Shown here one piece after another: positions 19,894 through 32,000 of a stretch of 64,000 nt of DNA. The stretch covers positions 145,019,057-145,083,056 of the forward strand of contig OZ038478.1 in assembly GCA_964036315.1 (NCBI GenBank), given 5' to 3'. Positions within the stretch are counted from its first letter, which is position 1. Each line of letters starts with the position of its first letter. The translations under genes were made by a program, and so were the position numbers. This DNA comes from Acanthosepion esculentum (Eukaryota > Mollusca > Cephalopoda > Sepiida > Sepiidae). The notes beneath the pieces are model-generated. The model was given only the letters and a program-made list of their open reading frames with translations, was not told the DNA's origin and did no database searches.

Positions 19894-21957
19894 ATGGCCG
19901 ACGAAATGAGTCGGTCAGGGGTCAAGAAAGACCTCTTTGGGGCGGCTGCTAAAGCCGACCCCCCGGATAAAGATAAATCCAAATCTAAAAAACGGGGTAA
20001 GGTTTCCCCAATCAAACCTGACAAGGCAAACGCAAATGACAAGGAGGAGGCCATGCAGGTCTCCAACTCAAATGAAAAGGTGCCGAAAGTGGCTCAGTCC
20101 AAGTCTACAGCCGAGGAATCGCCCTCTTGCTGGAAGTCCCCCCCGAGTTGTATTGTGAACATCGCGGAGTTCCTGGAAAAGGCAAAGGATTTTGCCCATC
20201 TTGTAAATAAAGATGGCATCCTTAAAGACGTCCAGGAACTTCAGAAGTTCGAACAAAGAATGGTGACCGTCTTCGCGGTTGACAGGCGTACGCGCAAAAT
20301 CTGTCGATCCACGAAAGACACAGTGATCAAATCACTTATGTCCCTGGGGATAAAACCCCAAAGAGTAATCAAGGGAGTGAAATTCTTCATGTGGGACGTA
20401 CTGCTACCCACGCCAGAGGATTGCCTGGAAATGGCAAAAAGGGAGTTGATAACAAAGGACCTGATTCTCCGTACCGAATACATGGGTAGGCGAAGGACCA
20501 GGGTGGCAGTGTTTGAGGTTCCTCCTCAAATTTCCGGAGAGCTCCTGGCTGCATTCTTTATGCAGTACGGCCAAATTTTAGGGGCTCTCTCGGACAATTT
20601 GAACGGGGGGTGGACTTTTGACATCATGATTGATGAGGCGGCCTTCAAGTCCATCCCCAACTGTCTGGATTTTGGCAACCGGAGATTGCCAGTCATTGTG
20701 ACTGGCAGAAAACCAGTATGCTGGAGGTGTGGAGTGACTGGTCATCTCTCCTCCTCCTGCCCAGGGAAGAAGGCCCCTGGAGCTCCGGTTGCTGGCGACC
20801 CAAATCCCCCTTTGGCCGACACTGATAAAACCGCGGCGCCTGTAATGGGCCTACCTACTAAGCGGACCGGTGTGGAAAATCCCTCGGTTGGGTCTTTGCC
20901 CCCATTGCCCCTCAAACCAACGCCTTCCACAAGTGTGGATAAGGAGAAGGATGAGGGGGGATGGCGTGTAGTAGGTAGGGCCAAAGGGAAGGTCCAGACA
21001 GCGGGACCTCTGTCTCAGCATGACTCCGGGGACAAAACCACCTACAGCCCCATTCCCTCTACTAGCTCGGAGGGCGACGCCTCGGCCTCTTATGAGGAGA
21101 CTGCGACTCCTGCTCAGAAACTTAATGAGCCAAGCTGGCAGAAGATCTTAGACCTCAAAAAGTTGAAGCAGAAGCTGGAGGACAAAAAGGCAAAGAAACA
21201 GAAGCCGCTGGGGGTTCCCTGCCCCTCATCCTCTGCCCCGTCTTCCCCTCCATCATTTGCTAAACCTCCAGCGCCAAAATCCTTATCAAATTCTCCTGCG
21301 AAACATAAAAAACCTATTTCAAACAAGCCTTCCCCCATCAAGACCCCATCTGGAATGACTCCATCACACACACCAGCTTGTACACCTACCCCAACACCTA
21401 CACAGACACCACATAAAAAACGCAACAGAAGTCCAGACGCTCAGGTCGTGGGGGAAAAGGGGAAGAAAAAGCTGAAGCCTCCATATAACTTAGGGGAAGA
21501 CGTCTGCCGCGTATCCCGGGTCCATGTGGAGAATGTGTTGGGGATAACCAAGAACCCCAGGCCCTTGAAAGTCCTATTCAACTTTCAAAAGTTGAGTGGA
21601 CTGGACATTGAGGACCCGAAAAATTTTGAAAAAGCAAAAAGACTCCTAACAGTTGTGCGATCGGGCCCGGGTACGCGGGAGATTTGGGGCATGATTGAGG
21701 AGGCAAACTCATCTTTGAAATTAGTGCCCCCAGCGGCGGTATTTGAGCCCAATTTGGATCCTTCTAAAACGTGCAGAGGGAGGGTCCCTGTTTTTGTTCA
21801 CCCTTCCCTGTATAGGGCGCTTAAATTAACATTTCCAGCGGACATCGGTGGCCTGTCTCATGGTGATACCGTCGAAAATGAGATGGCGTCAGGTTCAATG
21901 GGACAGGCTGTCGGTGTCCTCACCCCAGCAATGTTCTACTCGGATGGGCGACCCTAG
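19894..21957 (+). CDS. LINE ORF1 (unit 3)
   Basis: 687 residues, intact. It carries K576 and E579 (DPKNFEKA) and CTPTPTPTQTP in the Pro/Thr-rich linker where units 1 and 2 have STPTPTPSQTP. Unit 4 shares these changes. Confidence 0.93.
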   Translation: MADEMSRSGVKKDLFGAAAKADPPDKDKSKSKKRGKVSPIKPDKANANDKEEAMQVSNSNEKVPKVAQSKSTAEESPSCWKSPPSCIVNIAEFLEKAKDFAHLVNKDGILKDVQELQKFEQRMVTVFAVDRRTRKICRSTKDTVIKSLMSLGIKPQRVIKGVKFFMWDVLLPTPEDCLEMAKRELITKDLILRTEYMGRRRTRVAVFEVPPQISGELLAAFFMQYGQILGALSDNLNGGWTFDIMIDEAAFKSIPNCLDFGNRRLPVIVTGRKPVCWRCGVTGHLSSSCPGKKAPGAPVAGDPNPPLADTDKTAAPVMGLPTKRTGVENPSVGSLPPLPLKPTPSTSVDKEKDEGGWRVVGRAKGKVQTAGPLSQHDSGDKTTYSPIPSTSSEGDASASYEETATPAQKLNEPSWQKILDLKKLKQKLEDKKAKKQKPLGVPCPSSSAPSSPPSFAKPPAPKSLSNSPAKHKKPISNKPSPIKTPSGMTPSHTPACTPTPTPTQTPHKKRNRSPDAQVVGEKGKKKLKPPYNLGEDVCRVSRVHVENVLGITKNPRPLKVLFNFQKLSGLDIEDPKNFEKAKRLLTVVRSGPGTREIWGMIEEANSSLKLVPPAAVFEPNLDPSKTCRGRVPVFVHPSLYRALKLTFPADIGGLSHGDTVENEMASGSMGQAVGVLTPAMFYSDGRP

Positions 21958-21968
21958 TCGATTTGATA

Positions 21969-24900
21969 ATGGCACTCTGGTTAGCTAGTGTGAATGTCCG
22001 AGGCCTGAGGTCGGAGTCTCGAAGGGTGAGACTCGTTCGCGACCTTCAGAGCCTCGGTGTGAATATATGTTGTGTACAAGAGACCCGTTTTTCTTCTCGC
22101 GATCATGAAGACATTCTGTCTAGGGAGTTTACTCTTTATTCAGCATGTTTTGATGGACACTCGAGGGGTGTCTCTTGGCTGGTGAGCAAGACTTTGAAGG
22201 CTGCGTGTGCTCTTGTCTTCGCAGATCCGGCGGGCAGGCTTTGCGTGCTGGATGCTACCATAAAGGATAAGGCTTTGCGTCTCATTGGGGTTTATGGGCC
22301 CAATACCCAGGCTGAGCGACCTGCTTTGTTTCGGCAGATCGAGCCGTTTATGACGACATCACGTCGGTTAATTTTAGCGGGGGATTGGAATGCCGTCCTT
22401 GACCCCGATATAGATCGTATAGGGTCCAAATATAAAGCGGGTACTAAAAACTGGGGAGTGGAACATTTTCGGGGCTTTGTCGATGGGTTTGATCTCATCG
22501 ACAAGTACCGGAATGAACACCCTCAGCGGGTAGTATGGACTTGGACAAATAGTGGCAGCTCGGCTGTAGGTGTGCTTGCGAGCTACCTCGACCGAGTTTT
22601 AGTTAGGAGAGTCGATGTAGGACTCTTAGGGTGTCCAAGTTTTCATTATATAGTTTATTCGGATCATAGGCTTGTCCGGGTCCGTGTAAACTTAGATAAG
22701 CCTAATGTTAGGATAACTGGCTACTGGAAATTCAACTGCTCGTTATTTGGCGAGCAGCATTTCCGGGACCAGTTTTTACTAACCTTACAAAGGGAGCTGA
22801 CGGGGGCTGTGGTGGGAAATGCCTGGTGGGACAAACTTAAATCTAAAATTCGAACGTTTGCTGCCGATTTTAGTCGTCGACTCAATGTAGATAGATTAGC
22901 GGCGCAAACGGCTCTAGAACAAAGAGTTGATCGGGCTGTGAAATCCCGTGATAGTGGGGAAGTAGTCTTAGCTAAGGCAGAGTTGTCCTCCTTGCTTATC
23001 AAGAAGGATCAAGCTCTGGTAGTTAGGGCTAGGTTAAAAAGAATGTCCTCTGAGGCGACGAATATGGCCGCGGAACTGCGTGCAGAGGAAAGTAGGAATG
23101 CTTCAAGACGGCATATCGCGAGCGTCACATTGCCGGATGGGCGGACAGTGACTACAAACTCGGGCATATGCGAGGCTTTTCGGGATTACTTTCGGGAGCT
23201 TTTTACCAGGGAGCCCGGTCTGAGCTCTGCTCGGTTCGACACCTATTTAGCTGACTTTCCCTGCCTTGAGGCAGCTGAAGCGGCTGGGTGCGAGGGTCCC
23301 ATCACTGAGTCGGAAATCTGGGAAGCGCTGAAACAGGTTGGCCTGGATAAGTCTCCGGGATTAGATGGTCTTCCTTACGAAGTTTACTTGAGGCAGTCGC
23401 CCGTTTTTGTTCCTTTGCTGGAGCTGGTCTTTAACAACTGGATGAAGCAGGGGTCTATACCTCAACGCTTCACCAGGGGTGTGATCAAGCTGCTGCGTAA
23501 GGACAAAAGCGGTGGGGATGGGATAGGTAACTTTCGCCCTTTAACTATGTTAAATACAGAGTTAAAGATTTTGGCTAAGGTCTTGGCTAACCGTTTGCAG
23601 CTTGTCCTGTCTAGTCTGATTGGCTCCGAGCAGACTTGTTCTGTGAAGGGCCGGACTATTCAGGACAACCTTCACATGGTGCGCCTGATCATCGAGAAAG
23701 TCGACAGTGAAGCCGCGCTGATCAATTTAGATCAGTCCAAGGCCTTTGATAGGGTTGACCATCGATTCTTGGAGGCTGTTCTTTCGGCTGCCGGTTTCGG
23801 GCCGTACTTTCGCTCCTGGATCCGGCTTATGTATGCGACCCCCGGTGCGCTGGTGGAAGTGAACGGGGTAAGATCGGAACCTTTCGTATTGTCTCGATCT
23901 ATTCGTCAGGGTTGTCCGCTTTCGCCTATGCTTTACGTTCTTGCGTTGGAACCCTTCCTTCGCAAGTTAAAGGCGAATCCGGTCCTACGCGGAATCTCTT
24001 TACCTGGTGCTACCACCTCGGCCAGGTATTCTGCCTATGCTGACGACGTTTCGGTTCTTGTGTCGAGCAGAGCCGAGATTAACGAAGTCAGCAGAGAAAT
24101 CGGTGGGTATGAGATGGTGACAGGGGCCAAGATCAACCGCGATAAGTCTGTTGGCTTGCGGTTGGGTGCGTGGAAGGGGGTTTCTCTTCCCGGACCATTC
24201 AGCTGGACGGATGGGCCGATCAAGATACTCGGCGTCTGGTTCGGTCCTGATATCCAGTTGGATATGAATTGGTCGGAGGTACGAGAGAAGGCCGAGAGCG
24301 CAATTAATTTGTGGTCTCGGAGGAGGCTTTCCTTGAAGGGGAGGGCGGAGGTATGTGTTTCACATATCTACCCGATTCTCCTTTACCGACTCTCGGTACT
24401 TCCACTTCCGTCTACCACAGTGCTTTCATTAGTACAGCTCTTGTTCTCTTTCTTGTGGAGAGGCAGAGCTCCTAGGGTATGTCGGGAGATCTGTTGCCTT
24501 CATCCTGCTGAAGGCGGTCTATGTATGCCTAGCATTGAGATTCGTCTCGATATGCTTCGCATCGGGTTCCTGGATCGTTTGTGTCGCGATTCGGATGACG
24601 GGGGCGCCTTCTGGAAGGAAGACGCCCGTAGATCCTTCCCATCCTTGAGAAGTGTGCACTCGGGCGAGGAGGAGGCTGGCCGTTTGCCTCGTGCCGAGTG
24701 CTCCTTCTACCGTGAATGTCGTCTGGCTCTGAAACACCTCTTACGGGCGACGGTTGGCCTCCACAACGTCCAGGCGTTGTCTCGTAGGGCATTATATCGG
24801 GTGGTAGTCAGGGGGTCCGTTCATGATGATTTGATTGACGAGCTCGGTCTTACGAAGCGGGAGGCTCGCTCAATCTGGCCTTGGGCTTCCGGGTTGAAAT

Positions 24901-25433
24901 GTCTCAACAACGAGGAGGCATCCCTCACCTGGCTGGTGATACGTGGGGCCCTCTGGGTCGGCAAAAAACTTTGCGCAGCGGGTTTGGAGAAATATCCAAA
25001 CTGCCGACGTTGTGAGGGGGAAGTCGAGACCCTTGGTCACGTCTTCTTTCATTGCAAGTCGGTAGCACCATTGTGTAAGTTTGTTGAAGGTCTCATGGTT
25101 CGCATGTTGCAGGGAAAGTTTTTCGTCCTTGAGGCCGCTTCTGTTTGTAGCAATGTGGCCCCGCCGCTAACGGAGTCTGAACTTTATGTGTTCCACTGCT
25201 TGCTAGGAGTTATGAGAGTCGTGATTTGGGTGACGCGTCAGAAGGGATTCTATGAAGGTGAGAAGTTCACTTCTTCCCTACTAATCTTGTACTTTAAGCA
25301 TCAGCTTAAAGTCAAGATTAGGACGGAAAGGCGGCGACTCCCTTCATCAGAATTCGGCAAAAGGTGGGTAAATCTTGCGCGAATGTGTAGAGTGAGAGGA
25401 GCTGACTTGGAGTGGCACTTGGACCTCGGTTAG
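21969..25433 (+). CDS. LINE ORF2 (unit 3)
   Basis: 1154 residues, intact catalytic residues. Private replacements are C for G in EGGLGMPS, R for Q in LTKQEAR, E for D in NNDEASL and G for A in SSEFAKRW. The stop is TAG as in the others, but the preceding Gly codon is GGT rather than GGC. Confidence 0.94.
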   Translation: MALWLASVNVRGLRSESRRVRLVRDLQSLGVNICCVQETRFSSRDHEDILSREFTLYSACFDGHSRGVSWLVSKTLKAACALVFADPAGRLCVLDATIKDKALRLIGVYGPNTQAERPALFRQIEPFMTTSRRLILAGDWNAVLDPDIDRIGSKYKAGTKNWGVEHFRGFVDGFDLIDKYRNEHPQRVVWTWTNSGSSAVGVLASYLDRVLVRRVDVGLLGCPSFHYIVYSDHRLVRVRVNLDKPNVRITGYWKFNCSLFGEQHFRDQFLLTLQRELTGAVVGNAWWDKLKSKIRTFAADFSRRLNVDRLAAQTALEQRVDRAVKSRDSGEVVLAKAELSSLLIKKDQALVVRARLKRMSSEATNMAAELRAEESRNASRRHIASVTLPDGRTVTTNSGICEAFRDYFRELFTREPGLSSARFDTYLADFPCLEAAEAAGCEGPITESEIWEALKQVGLDKSPGLDGLPYEVYLRQSPVFVPLLELVFNNWMKQGSIPQRFTRGVIKLLRKDKSGGDGIGNFRPLTMLNTELKILAKVLANRLQLVLSSLIGSEQTCSVKGRTIQDNLHMVRLIIEKVDSEAALINLDQSKAFDRVDHRFLEAVLSAAGFGPYFRSWIRLMYATPGALVEVNGVRSEPFVLSRSIRQGCPLSPMLYVLALEPFLRKLKANPVLRGISLPGATTSARYSAYADDVSVLVSSRAEINEVSREIGGYEMVTGAKINRDKSVGLRLGAWKGVSLPGPFSWTDGPIKILGVWFGPDIQLDMNWSEVREKAESAINLWSRRRLSLKGRAEVCVSHIYPILLYRLSVLPLPSTTVLSLVQLLFSFLWRGRAPRVCREICCLHPAEGGLCMPSIEIRLDMLRIGFLDRLCRDSDDGGAFWKEDARRSFPSLRSVHSGEEEAGRLPRAECSFYRECRLALKHLLRATVGLHNVQALSRRALYRVVVRGSVHDDLIDELGLTKREARSIWPWASGLKCLNNEEASLTWLVIRGALWVGKKLCAAGLEKYPNCRRCEGEVETLGHVFFHCKSVAPLCKFVEGLMVRMLQGKFFVLEAASVCSNVAPPLTESELYVFHCLLGVMRVVIWVTRQKGFYEGEKFTSSLLILYFKHQLKVKIRTERRRLPSSEFGKRWVNLARMCRVRGADLEWHLDLG

Positions 25434-26183
25434 GTGCAGGATTTCGTCCCTCATGGGTTCAACAGAAGCAACCCGTCCCGATATTAGACTAGTATAGGTT
25501 TATTTTGAATTTTTAGTTTCTCGTTTCTGGTTAACTTAGCTAGAGTATGTATGCTCATTAGCCCCCCTTTTATTTCTGTCCCTATTTTTCTTTAGTTTAA
25601 TTCCCCATCCCCTCCCGCGTTAGGTGGCCAGTGACGTCAGTTCTCTGGTAGTTGCGGGATGGCTTTCGTTTCGTGTGTGTGGTTTTTCGTATTTGTTATT
25701 GTGTCTGAATGAGTGTGTGTCTGTGTGAGTGATTTTGGAAGGATGACTGTTTTTCAAACTTTTATAATCCCGCAATTATTTCGTCCAGTTAACTGATGTT
25801 ACTGCCACATTTTAGGTACTGTGGGGGGTTTTATTACTAATCTTATTTTGTTTTGTTTTCTTGTAAATAGTTCATTTGTTTTGTAAATATACATTGGGGT
25901 TTTTAAAGTTGTTATCTCCCCCCCCCCACTGACTTTGTATTGTACATATGGGGACTAGTTAGATTTTCATAGAGAATTTGAGGAATTATGGTGGATGTAG
26001 TAAGAAAGGTATGGAAGAATGTGTTGTTTTGGTGCTCGGACCGTTGTTGGTATGTTTGGGTCAGTGGTTGCGACTAGCTAAGTTTTTAGTTTAAGACAGA
26101 TGATGACCGTCCTTCCCCATCCCCCTTTTTAGGCCTTGTGCCACATTTTGTATATGTTTTTTTAATATATGCAAATAAATATT

Positions 26184-26199
26184 AGTGTGACCTGGTTTT
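26184..26199 (+). repeat. Target 16-mer at the unit 3/4 junction
   Basis: One exact copy of the 16-base target between units. Confidence 0.92.
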
Positions 26200-26376
26200 G
26201 GTGAACTTGTTCGGAGTGAAAATTACTGTTTTTTGGCTCGGAATACCCCCGGGCGGTTGTTATTTTTCAGACCTTTTTTTGACGGGTGAACGTGTTATTG
26301 ACTTTTGGTCTTTTAAGTTAAGTTATTTTTTAAGTTTTTATTTTCATTTGTTTCATTTGAATATATTTTTTCTTTC

Positions 26377-26793
26377 TTGGCTTCGGCCAACATTTTTTGA
26401 TTTTTTAGTTCGGTAAGACAAAGTCTTACCGGCTTTTTCATTTTCTGTTGTTGTTACATTTGAAGAAAAGAAAAAAGAAAAAGTTTTGTTTTAATTTATC
26501 CTCCTTTTCGTTTTTACCCTCCCCCGTTTTATTTAGCGACTTCGGTCGCAATCCTTTAATTTTTTAAGTTTCAGCTTTTGGTTTTAATTTATTTCTTTAG
26601 CGGCTTCGGCCGCAAACCTTTATTTTTTAGTTTGGTTTGACTAGTATCAAACCAGACATTTTTATTTCTTTTCTTTTTCTTTCTGTTGTTTAATTGACGA
26701 AAAAAAGTAGGAGTTTTATTTATTGTTTTTTCTTTTATTTCGGCTGCCTTCGGGCGCCATTTTTATTTTATTTTTTTAAAGTCTTACGAGACT
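26377..26793 (+). promoter_or_regulatory. 5' UTR hairpin cluster, unit 4
   Basis: Same seven hairpins as unit 3. Confidence 0.75.
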
Positions 26794-27020
26794 ATTTAGT
26801 TTATAGTTTTTCTTTTCTTTTTCTAGAACTTTTAGTTTTCCAAGTTTATTTATTTTATAGCCTTTGATTTAAAGTTTATTGTTAATTTGTTTTAATTTAC
26901 TTTTGTGGTACTTTAACTTTAACTACTTTTGTTTTGCCTTTTATTTTTTTTTTTTCATTTTTTCTTTCTCCCTATCTCAACTCCTCACAATTGGGCAAGT
27001 GTTTCTGCCTGAACTTTTAA

Positions 27021-29084
27021 ATGGCCGACGAAATGAGTCGGTCAGGGGTCAAGAAAGACCTCTTTGGGGCGGCTGCTAAAGCCGACCCCCCGGATAAAGA
27101 TAAATCCAAATCTAAAAAACGGGGTAAGGTTTCCCCAATCAAACCTGACAAGGCAAACGCAAATGACAAGGAGGAGGCCATGCAGGTCTCCAACTCAAAT
27201 GAAAAGGTGCCGAAAGTGGCTCAGTCCAAGTCTACAGCCGAGGAATCGCCCTCTTGCTGGAAGTCCCCCCCGAGTTGTATTGTGAACATCGCGGAGTTCC
27301 TGGAAAAGGCAAAGGATTTTGCCCATCTTGTAAATAAAGATGGCATCCTTAAAGACGTCCAGGAACTTCAGAAGTTCGAACAAAGAATGGTGACCGTCTT
27401 CGCGGTTGACAGGCGTACGCGCAAAATCTGTCGATCCACGAAAGACACAGTGATCAAATCACTTATGTCCCTGGGGATAAAACCCCAAAGAGTAATCAAG
27501 GGAGTGAAATTCTTCATGTGGGACGTACTGCTACCCACGCCAGAGGATTGCCTGGAAATGGCAAAAAGGGAGTTGATAACAAAGGACCTGATTCTCCGTA
27601 CCGAATACATGGGTAGGCGAAGGACCAGGGTGGCAGTGTTTGAGGTTCCTCCTCAAATTTCCGGAGAGCTCCTGGCTGCATTCTTTATGCAGTACGGCCA
27701 AATTTTAGGGGCTCTCTCGGACAATTTGAACGGGGGGTGGACTTTTGACATCATGATTGATGAGGCGGCCTTCAAGTCCATCCCCAACTGTCTGGATTTT
27801 GGCAACCGGAGATTGCCAGTCATTGTGACTGGCAGAAAACCAGTATGCTGGAGGTGTGGAGTGACTGGTCATCTCTCCTCCTCCTGCCCAGGGAAGAAGG
27901 CCCCTGGAGCTCCGGTTGCTGGCGACCCAAATCCCCCTTTGGCCGACACTGATAAAACCGCGGCGCCTGTAATGGGCCTACCTACTAAGCGGACCGGTGT
28001 GGAAAATCCCTCGGTTGGGTCTTTGCCCCCATTGCCCCTCAAACCAACGCCTTCCACAAGTGTGGATAAGGAGAAGGATGAGGGGGGATGGCGTGTAGTA
28101 GGTAGGGCCAAAGGGAAGGTCCAGACAGCGGGACCTCTGTCTCAGCATGACTCCGGGGACAAAACCACCTACAGCCCCATTCCCTCTACTAGCTCGGAGG
28201 GCGACGCCTCGGCCTCTTATGAGGAGACTGCGACTCCTGCTCAGAAACTTAATGAGCCAAGCTGGCAGAAGATCTTAGACCTCAAAAAGTTGAAGCAGAA
28301 GCTGGAGGACAAAAAGGCAAAGAAACAGAAGCCGCTGGGGGTTCCCTGCCCCTCATCCTCTGCCCCGTCTTCCCCTCCATCATTTGCTAAACCTCCAGCG
28401 CCAAAATCCTTATCAAATTCTCCTGCGAAACATAAAAAACCTATTTCAAACAAGCCTTCCCCCATCAAGACCCCATCTGGAATGACTCCATCACACACAC
28501 CAGCTTGTACACCTACCCCAACACCTACACAGACACCACATAAAAAACGCAACAGAAGTCCAGACGCTCAGGTCGTGGGGGAAAAGGGGAAGAAAAAGCT
28601 GAAGCCTCCATATAACTTAGGGGAAGACGTCTGCCGCGTATCCCGGGTCCATGTGGAGAATGTGTTGGGGATAACCAAGAACCCCAGGCCCTTGAAAGTC
28701 CTATTCAACTTTCAAAAGTTGAGTGGACTGGACATTGAGGACCCGAAAAATTTTGAAAAAGCAAAAAGACTCCTAACAGTTGTGCGATCGGGCCCGGGTA
28801 CGCGGGAGATTTGGGGCATGATTGAGGAGGCAAACTCATCTTTGAAATTAGTGCCCCCAGCGGCGGTATTTGAGCCCAATTTGGATCCTTCTAAAACGTG
28901 CAGAGGGAGGGTCCCTGTTTTTGTTCACCCTTCCCTGTATAGGGCGCTTAAATTAACATTTCCAGCGGACATCGGTGGCCTGTCTCATGGTGATACCGTC
29001 GAAAATGAGATGGCGTCAGGTTCAATGGGACAGGCTGTCGGTGTCCTCACCCCAGCAATGTTCTACTCGGATGGGCGACCCTAG
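27021..29084 (+). CDS. LINE ORF1 (unit 4)
   Basis: 687 residues; the protein is the same as unit 3 at every site I compared, including K576, E579 and the CTPTPTPTQTP linker. Confidence 0.93.
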   Translation: MADEMSRSGVKKDLFGAAAKADPPDKDKSKSKKRGKVSPIKPDKANANDKEEAMQVSNSNEKVPKVAQSKSTAEESPSCWKSPPSCIVNIAEFLEKAKDFAHLVNKDGILKDVQELQKFEQRMVTVFAVDRRTRKICRSTKDTVIKSLMSLGIKPQRVIKGVKFFMWDVLLPTPEDCLEMAKRELITKDLILRTEYMGRRRTRVAVFEVPPQISGELLAAFFMQYGQILGALSDNLNGGWTFDIMIDEAAFKSIPNCLDFGNRRLPVIVTGRKPVCWRCGVTGHLSSSCPGKKAPGAPVAGDPNPPLADTDKTAAPVMGLPTKRTGVENPSVGSLPPLPLKPTPSTSVDKEKDEGGWRVVGRAKGKVQTAGPLSQHDSGDKTTYSPIPSTSSEGDASASYEETATPAQKLNEPSWQKILDLKKLKQKLEDKKAKKQKPLGVPCPSSSAPSSPPSFAKPPAPKSLSNSPAKHKKPISNKPSPIKTPSGMTPSHTPACTPTPTPTQTPHKKRNRSPDAQVVGEKGKKKLKPPYNLGEDVCRVSRVHVENVLGITKNPRPLKVLFNFQKLSGLDIEDPKNFEKAKRLLTVVRSGPGTREIWGMIEEANSSLKLVPPAAVFEPNLDPSKTCRGRVPVFVHPSLYRALKLTFPADIGGLSHGDTVENEMASGSMGQAVGVLTPAMFYSDGRP

Positions 29085-29095
29085 TCGATTTGATA

Positions 29096-32000
29096 ATGGC
29101 ACTCTGGTTAGCTAGTGTGAATGTCCGAGGCCTGAGGTCGGAGTCTCGAAGGGTGAGACTCGTTCGCGACCTTCAGAGCCTCGGTGTGAATATATGTTGT
29201 GTACAAGAGACCCGTTTTTCTTCTCGCGATCATGAAGACATTCTGTCTAGGGAGTTTACTCTTTATTCAGCATGTTTTGATGGACACTCGAGGGGTGTCT
29301 CTTGGCTGGTGAGCAAGACTTTGAAGGCTGCGTGTGCTCTTGTCTTCGCAGATCCGGCGGGCAGGCTTTGCGTGCTGGATGCTACCATAAAGGATAAGGC
29401 TTTGCGTCTCATTGGGGTTTATGGGCCCAATACCCAGGCTGAGCGACCTGCTTTGTTTCGGCAGATCGAGCCGTTTATGACGACATCACGTCGGTTAATT
29501 TTAGCGGGGGATTGGAATGCCGTCCTTGACCCCGATATAGATCGTATAGGGTCCAAATATAAAGCGGGTACTAAAAACTGGGGAGTGGAACATTTTCGGG
29601 GCTTTGTCGATGGGTTTGATCTCATCGACAAGTACCGGAATGAACACCCTCAGCGGGTAGTGTGGACTTGGACAAATAGTGGCAGCTCGGCTGTAGGTGT
29701 GCTTGCGAGCTACCTCGACCGAGTTTTAGTTAGGAGAGTCGATGTAGGACTCTTAGGGTGTCCAAGTTTTCATTATATAGTTTATTCGGATCATAGGCTT
29801 GTCCGGGTCCGTGTAAACTTAGATAAGCCTAATGTTAGGATAACTGGCTACTGGAAATTCAACTGCTCGTTATTTGGCGAGCAGCATTTCCGGGACCAGT
29901 TTTTACTAACCTTACAAAGGGAGCTGACGGGGGCTGTGGTGGGAAATGCCTGGTGGGACAAACTTAAATCTAAAATTCGAACGTTTGCTGCCGATTTTAG
30001 TCGTCGACTCAATGTAGATAGATTAGCGGCGCAAACGGCTCTAGAACAAAGAGTTGATCGGGCTGTGAAATCCCGTGATAGTGGGGAAGTAGTCTTAGCT
30101 AAGGCAGAGTTGTCCTCCTTGCTTATCAAGAAGGATCAAGCTCTGGTAGTTAGGGCTAGGTTAAAAAGAATGTCCTCTGAGGCGACGAATATGGCCGCGG
30201 AACTGCGTGCAGAGGAAAGTAGGAATGCTTCAAGACGGCATATCGCGAGCGTCACATTGCCGGATGGGCGGACAGTGACTACAAACTCGGGCATATGCGA
30301 GGCTTTTCGGGATTACTTTCGGGAGCTTTTTACCAGGGAGCCCGGTCTGAGCTCTGCTCGGTTCGACACCTATTTAGCTGACTTTCCCTGCCTTGAGGCA
30401 GCTGAAGCGGCTGGGTGCGAGGGTCCCATCACTGAGTCGGAAATCTGGGAAGCGCTGAAACAGGTTGGCCTGGATAAGTCTCCGGGATTAGATGGTCTTC
30501 CTTACGAAGTTTACTTGAGGCAGTCGCCCGTTTTTGTTCCTTTGCTGGAGCTGGTCTTTAACAACTGGATGAAGCAGGGGTCTATACCTCAACGCTTCAC
30601 CAGGGGTGTGATCAAGCTGCTGCGTAAGGACAAAAGTGGTGGGGATGGGATAGGTAACTTTCGCCCTTTAACTATGTTAAATACAGAGTTAAAGATTTTG
30701 GCTAAGGTCTTGGCTAACCGTTTGCAGCTTGTCCTGTCTAGTCTGATTGGCTCCGAGCAGACTTGTTCTGTGAAGGGCCGGACTATTCAGGACAACCTTC
30801 ACATGGTGCGCCTGATCATCGAGAAAGTCGACAGTGAAGCCGCGCTGATCAATTTAGATCAGTCCAAGGCCTTTGATAGGGTTGACCATCGATTCTTGGA
30901 GGCTGTTCTTTCGGCTGCCGGTTTCGGGCCGTACTTTCGCTCCTGGATCCGGCTTATGTATGCGACCCCCGGTGCGCTGGTGGAAGTGAACGGGGTAAGA
31001 TCGGAACCTTTCGTATTGTCTCGATCTATTCGTCAGGGTTGTCCGCTTTCGCCTATGCTTTACGTTCTTGCGTTGGAACCCTTCCTTCGCAAGTTAAAGG
31101 CGAATCCGGTCCTACGCGGAATCTCTTTACCTGGTGCTACCACCTCGGCCAGGTATTCTGCCTATGCTGACGACGTTTCGGTTCTTGTGTCGAGCAGAGC
31201 CGAGATTAACGAAGTCAGCAGAGAAATCGGTGGGTATGAGATGGTGACAGGGGCCAAGATCAACCGCGATAAGTCTGTTGGCTTGCGGTTGGGTGCGTGG
31301 AAGGGGGTTTCTCTTCCCGGACCATTCAGCTGGACGGATGGGCCGATCAAGATACTCGGCGTCTGGTTCGGTCCTGATATCCAGTTGGATATGAATTGGT
31401 CGGAGGTACGAGAGAAGGCCGAGAGCGCAATTAATTTGTGGTCTCGGAGGAGGCTTTCCTTGAAGGGGAGGGCGGAGGTATGTGTTTCACATATCTACCC
31501 GATTCTCCTTTACCGACTCTCGGTACTTCCACTTCCGTCTACCACAGTGCTTTCATTAGTACAGCTCTTGTTCTCTTTCTTGTGGAGAGGCAGAGCTCCT
31601 AGGGTATGTCGGGAGATCTGTTGCCTTCATCCTGCTGAAGGCGGTCTAGGTATGCCTAGCATTGAGATTCGTCTCGATATGCTTCGCATCGGGTTCCTGG
31701 ATCGTTTGTGTCGCGATTCGGATGACGGGGGCGCCTTCTGGAAGGAAGACGCCCGTAGATCCTTTCCATCCTTGAGAAGTGTGCACTCGGGCGAGGAGGA
31801 GGCTGGCCGTTTGCCTCGTGCCGAGTGCTCCTTCTACCGTGAATGTCGTCTGGCTCTGAAACACCTCTTACGGGCGACGGTTGGCCTCCACAACGTCCAG
31901 GCGTTGTCTCGTAGGGCATTATATCGGGTGGTAGTCAGGGGGTCCGTTCATGATGATTTGATTGACGAGCTCGGTCTTACGAAGCAGGAGGCTCGCTCAA

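Larger units (their letters stand above)
19073..26183 (+). mobile_element. LINE unit 3
   Basis: Complete. Its 3' UTR has private changes such as TTTTCAAACTTTTATAATCC and CAATTATTTCG, and shares TTTCGTGTGTGTGG and GGGGTTTTTAAAGTTG with unit 4 only. Confidence 0.92.
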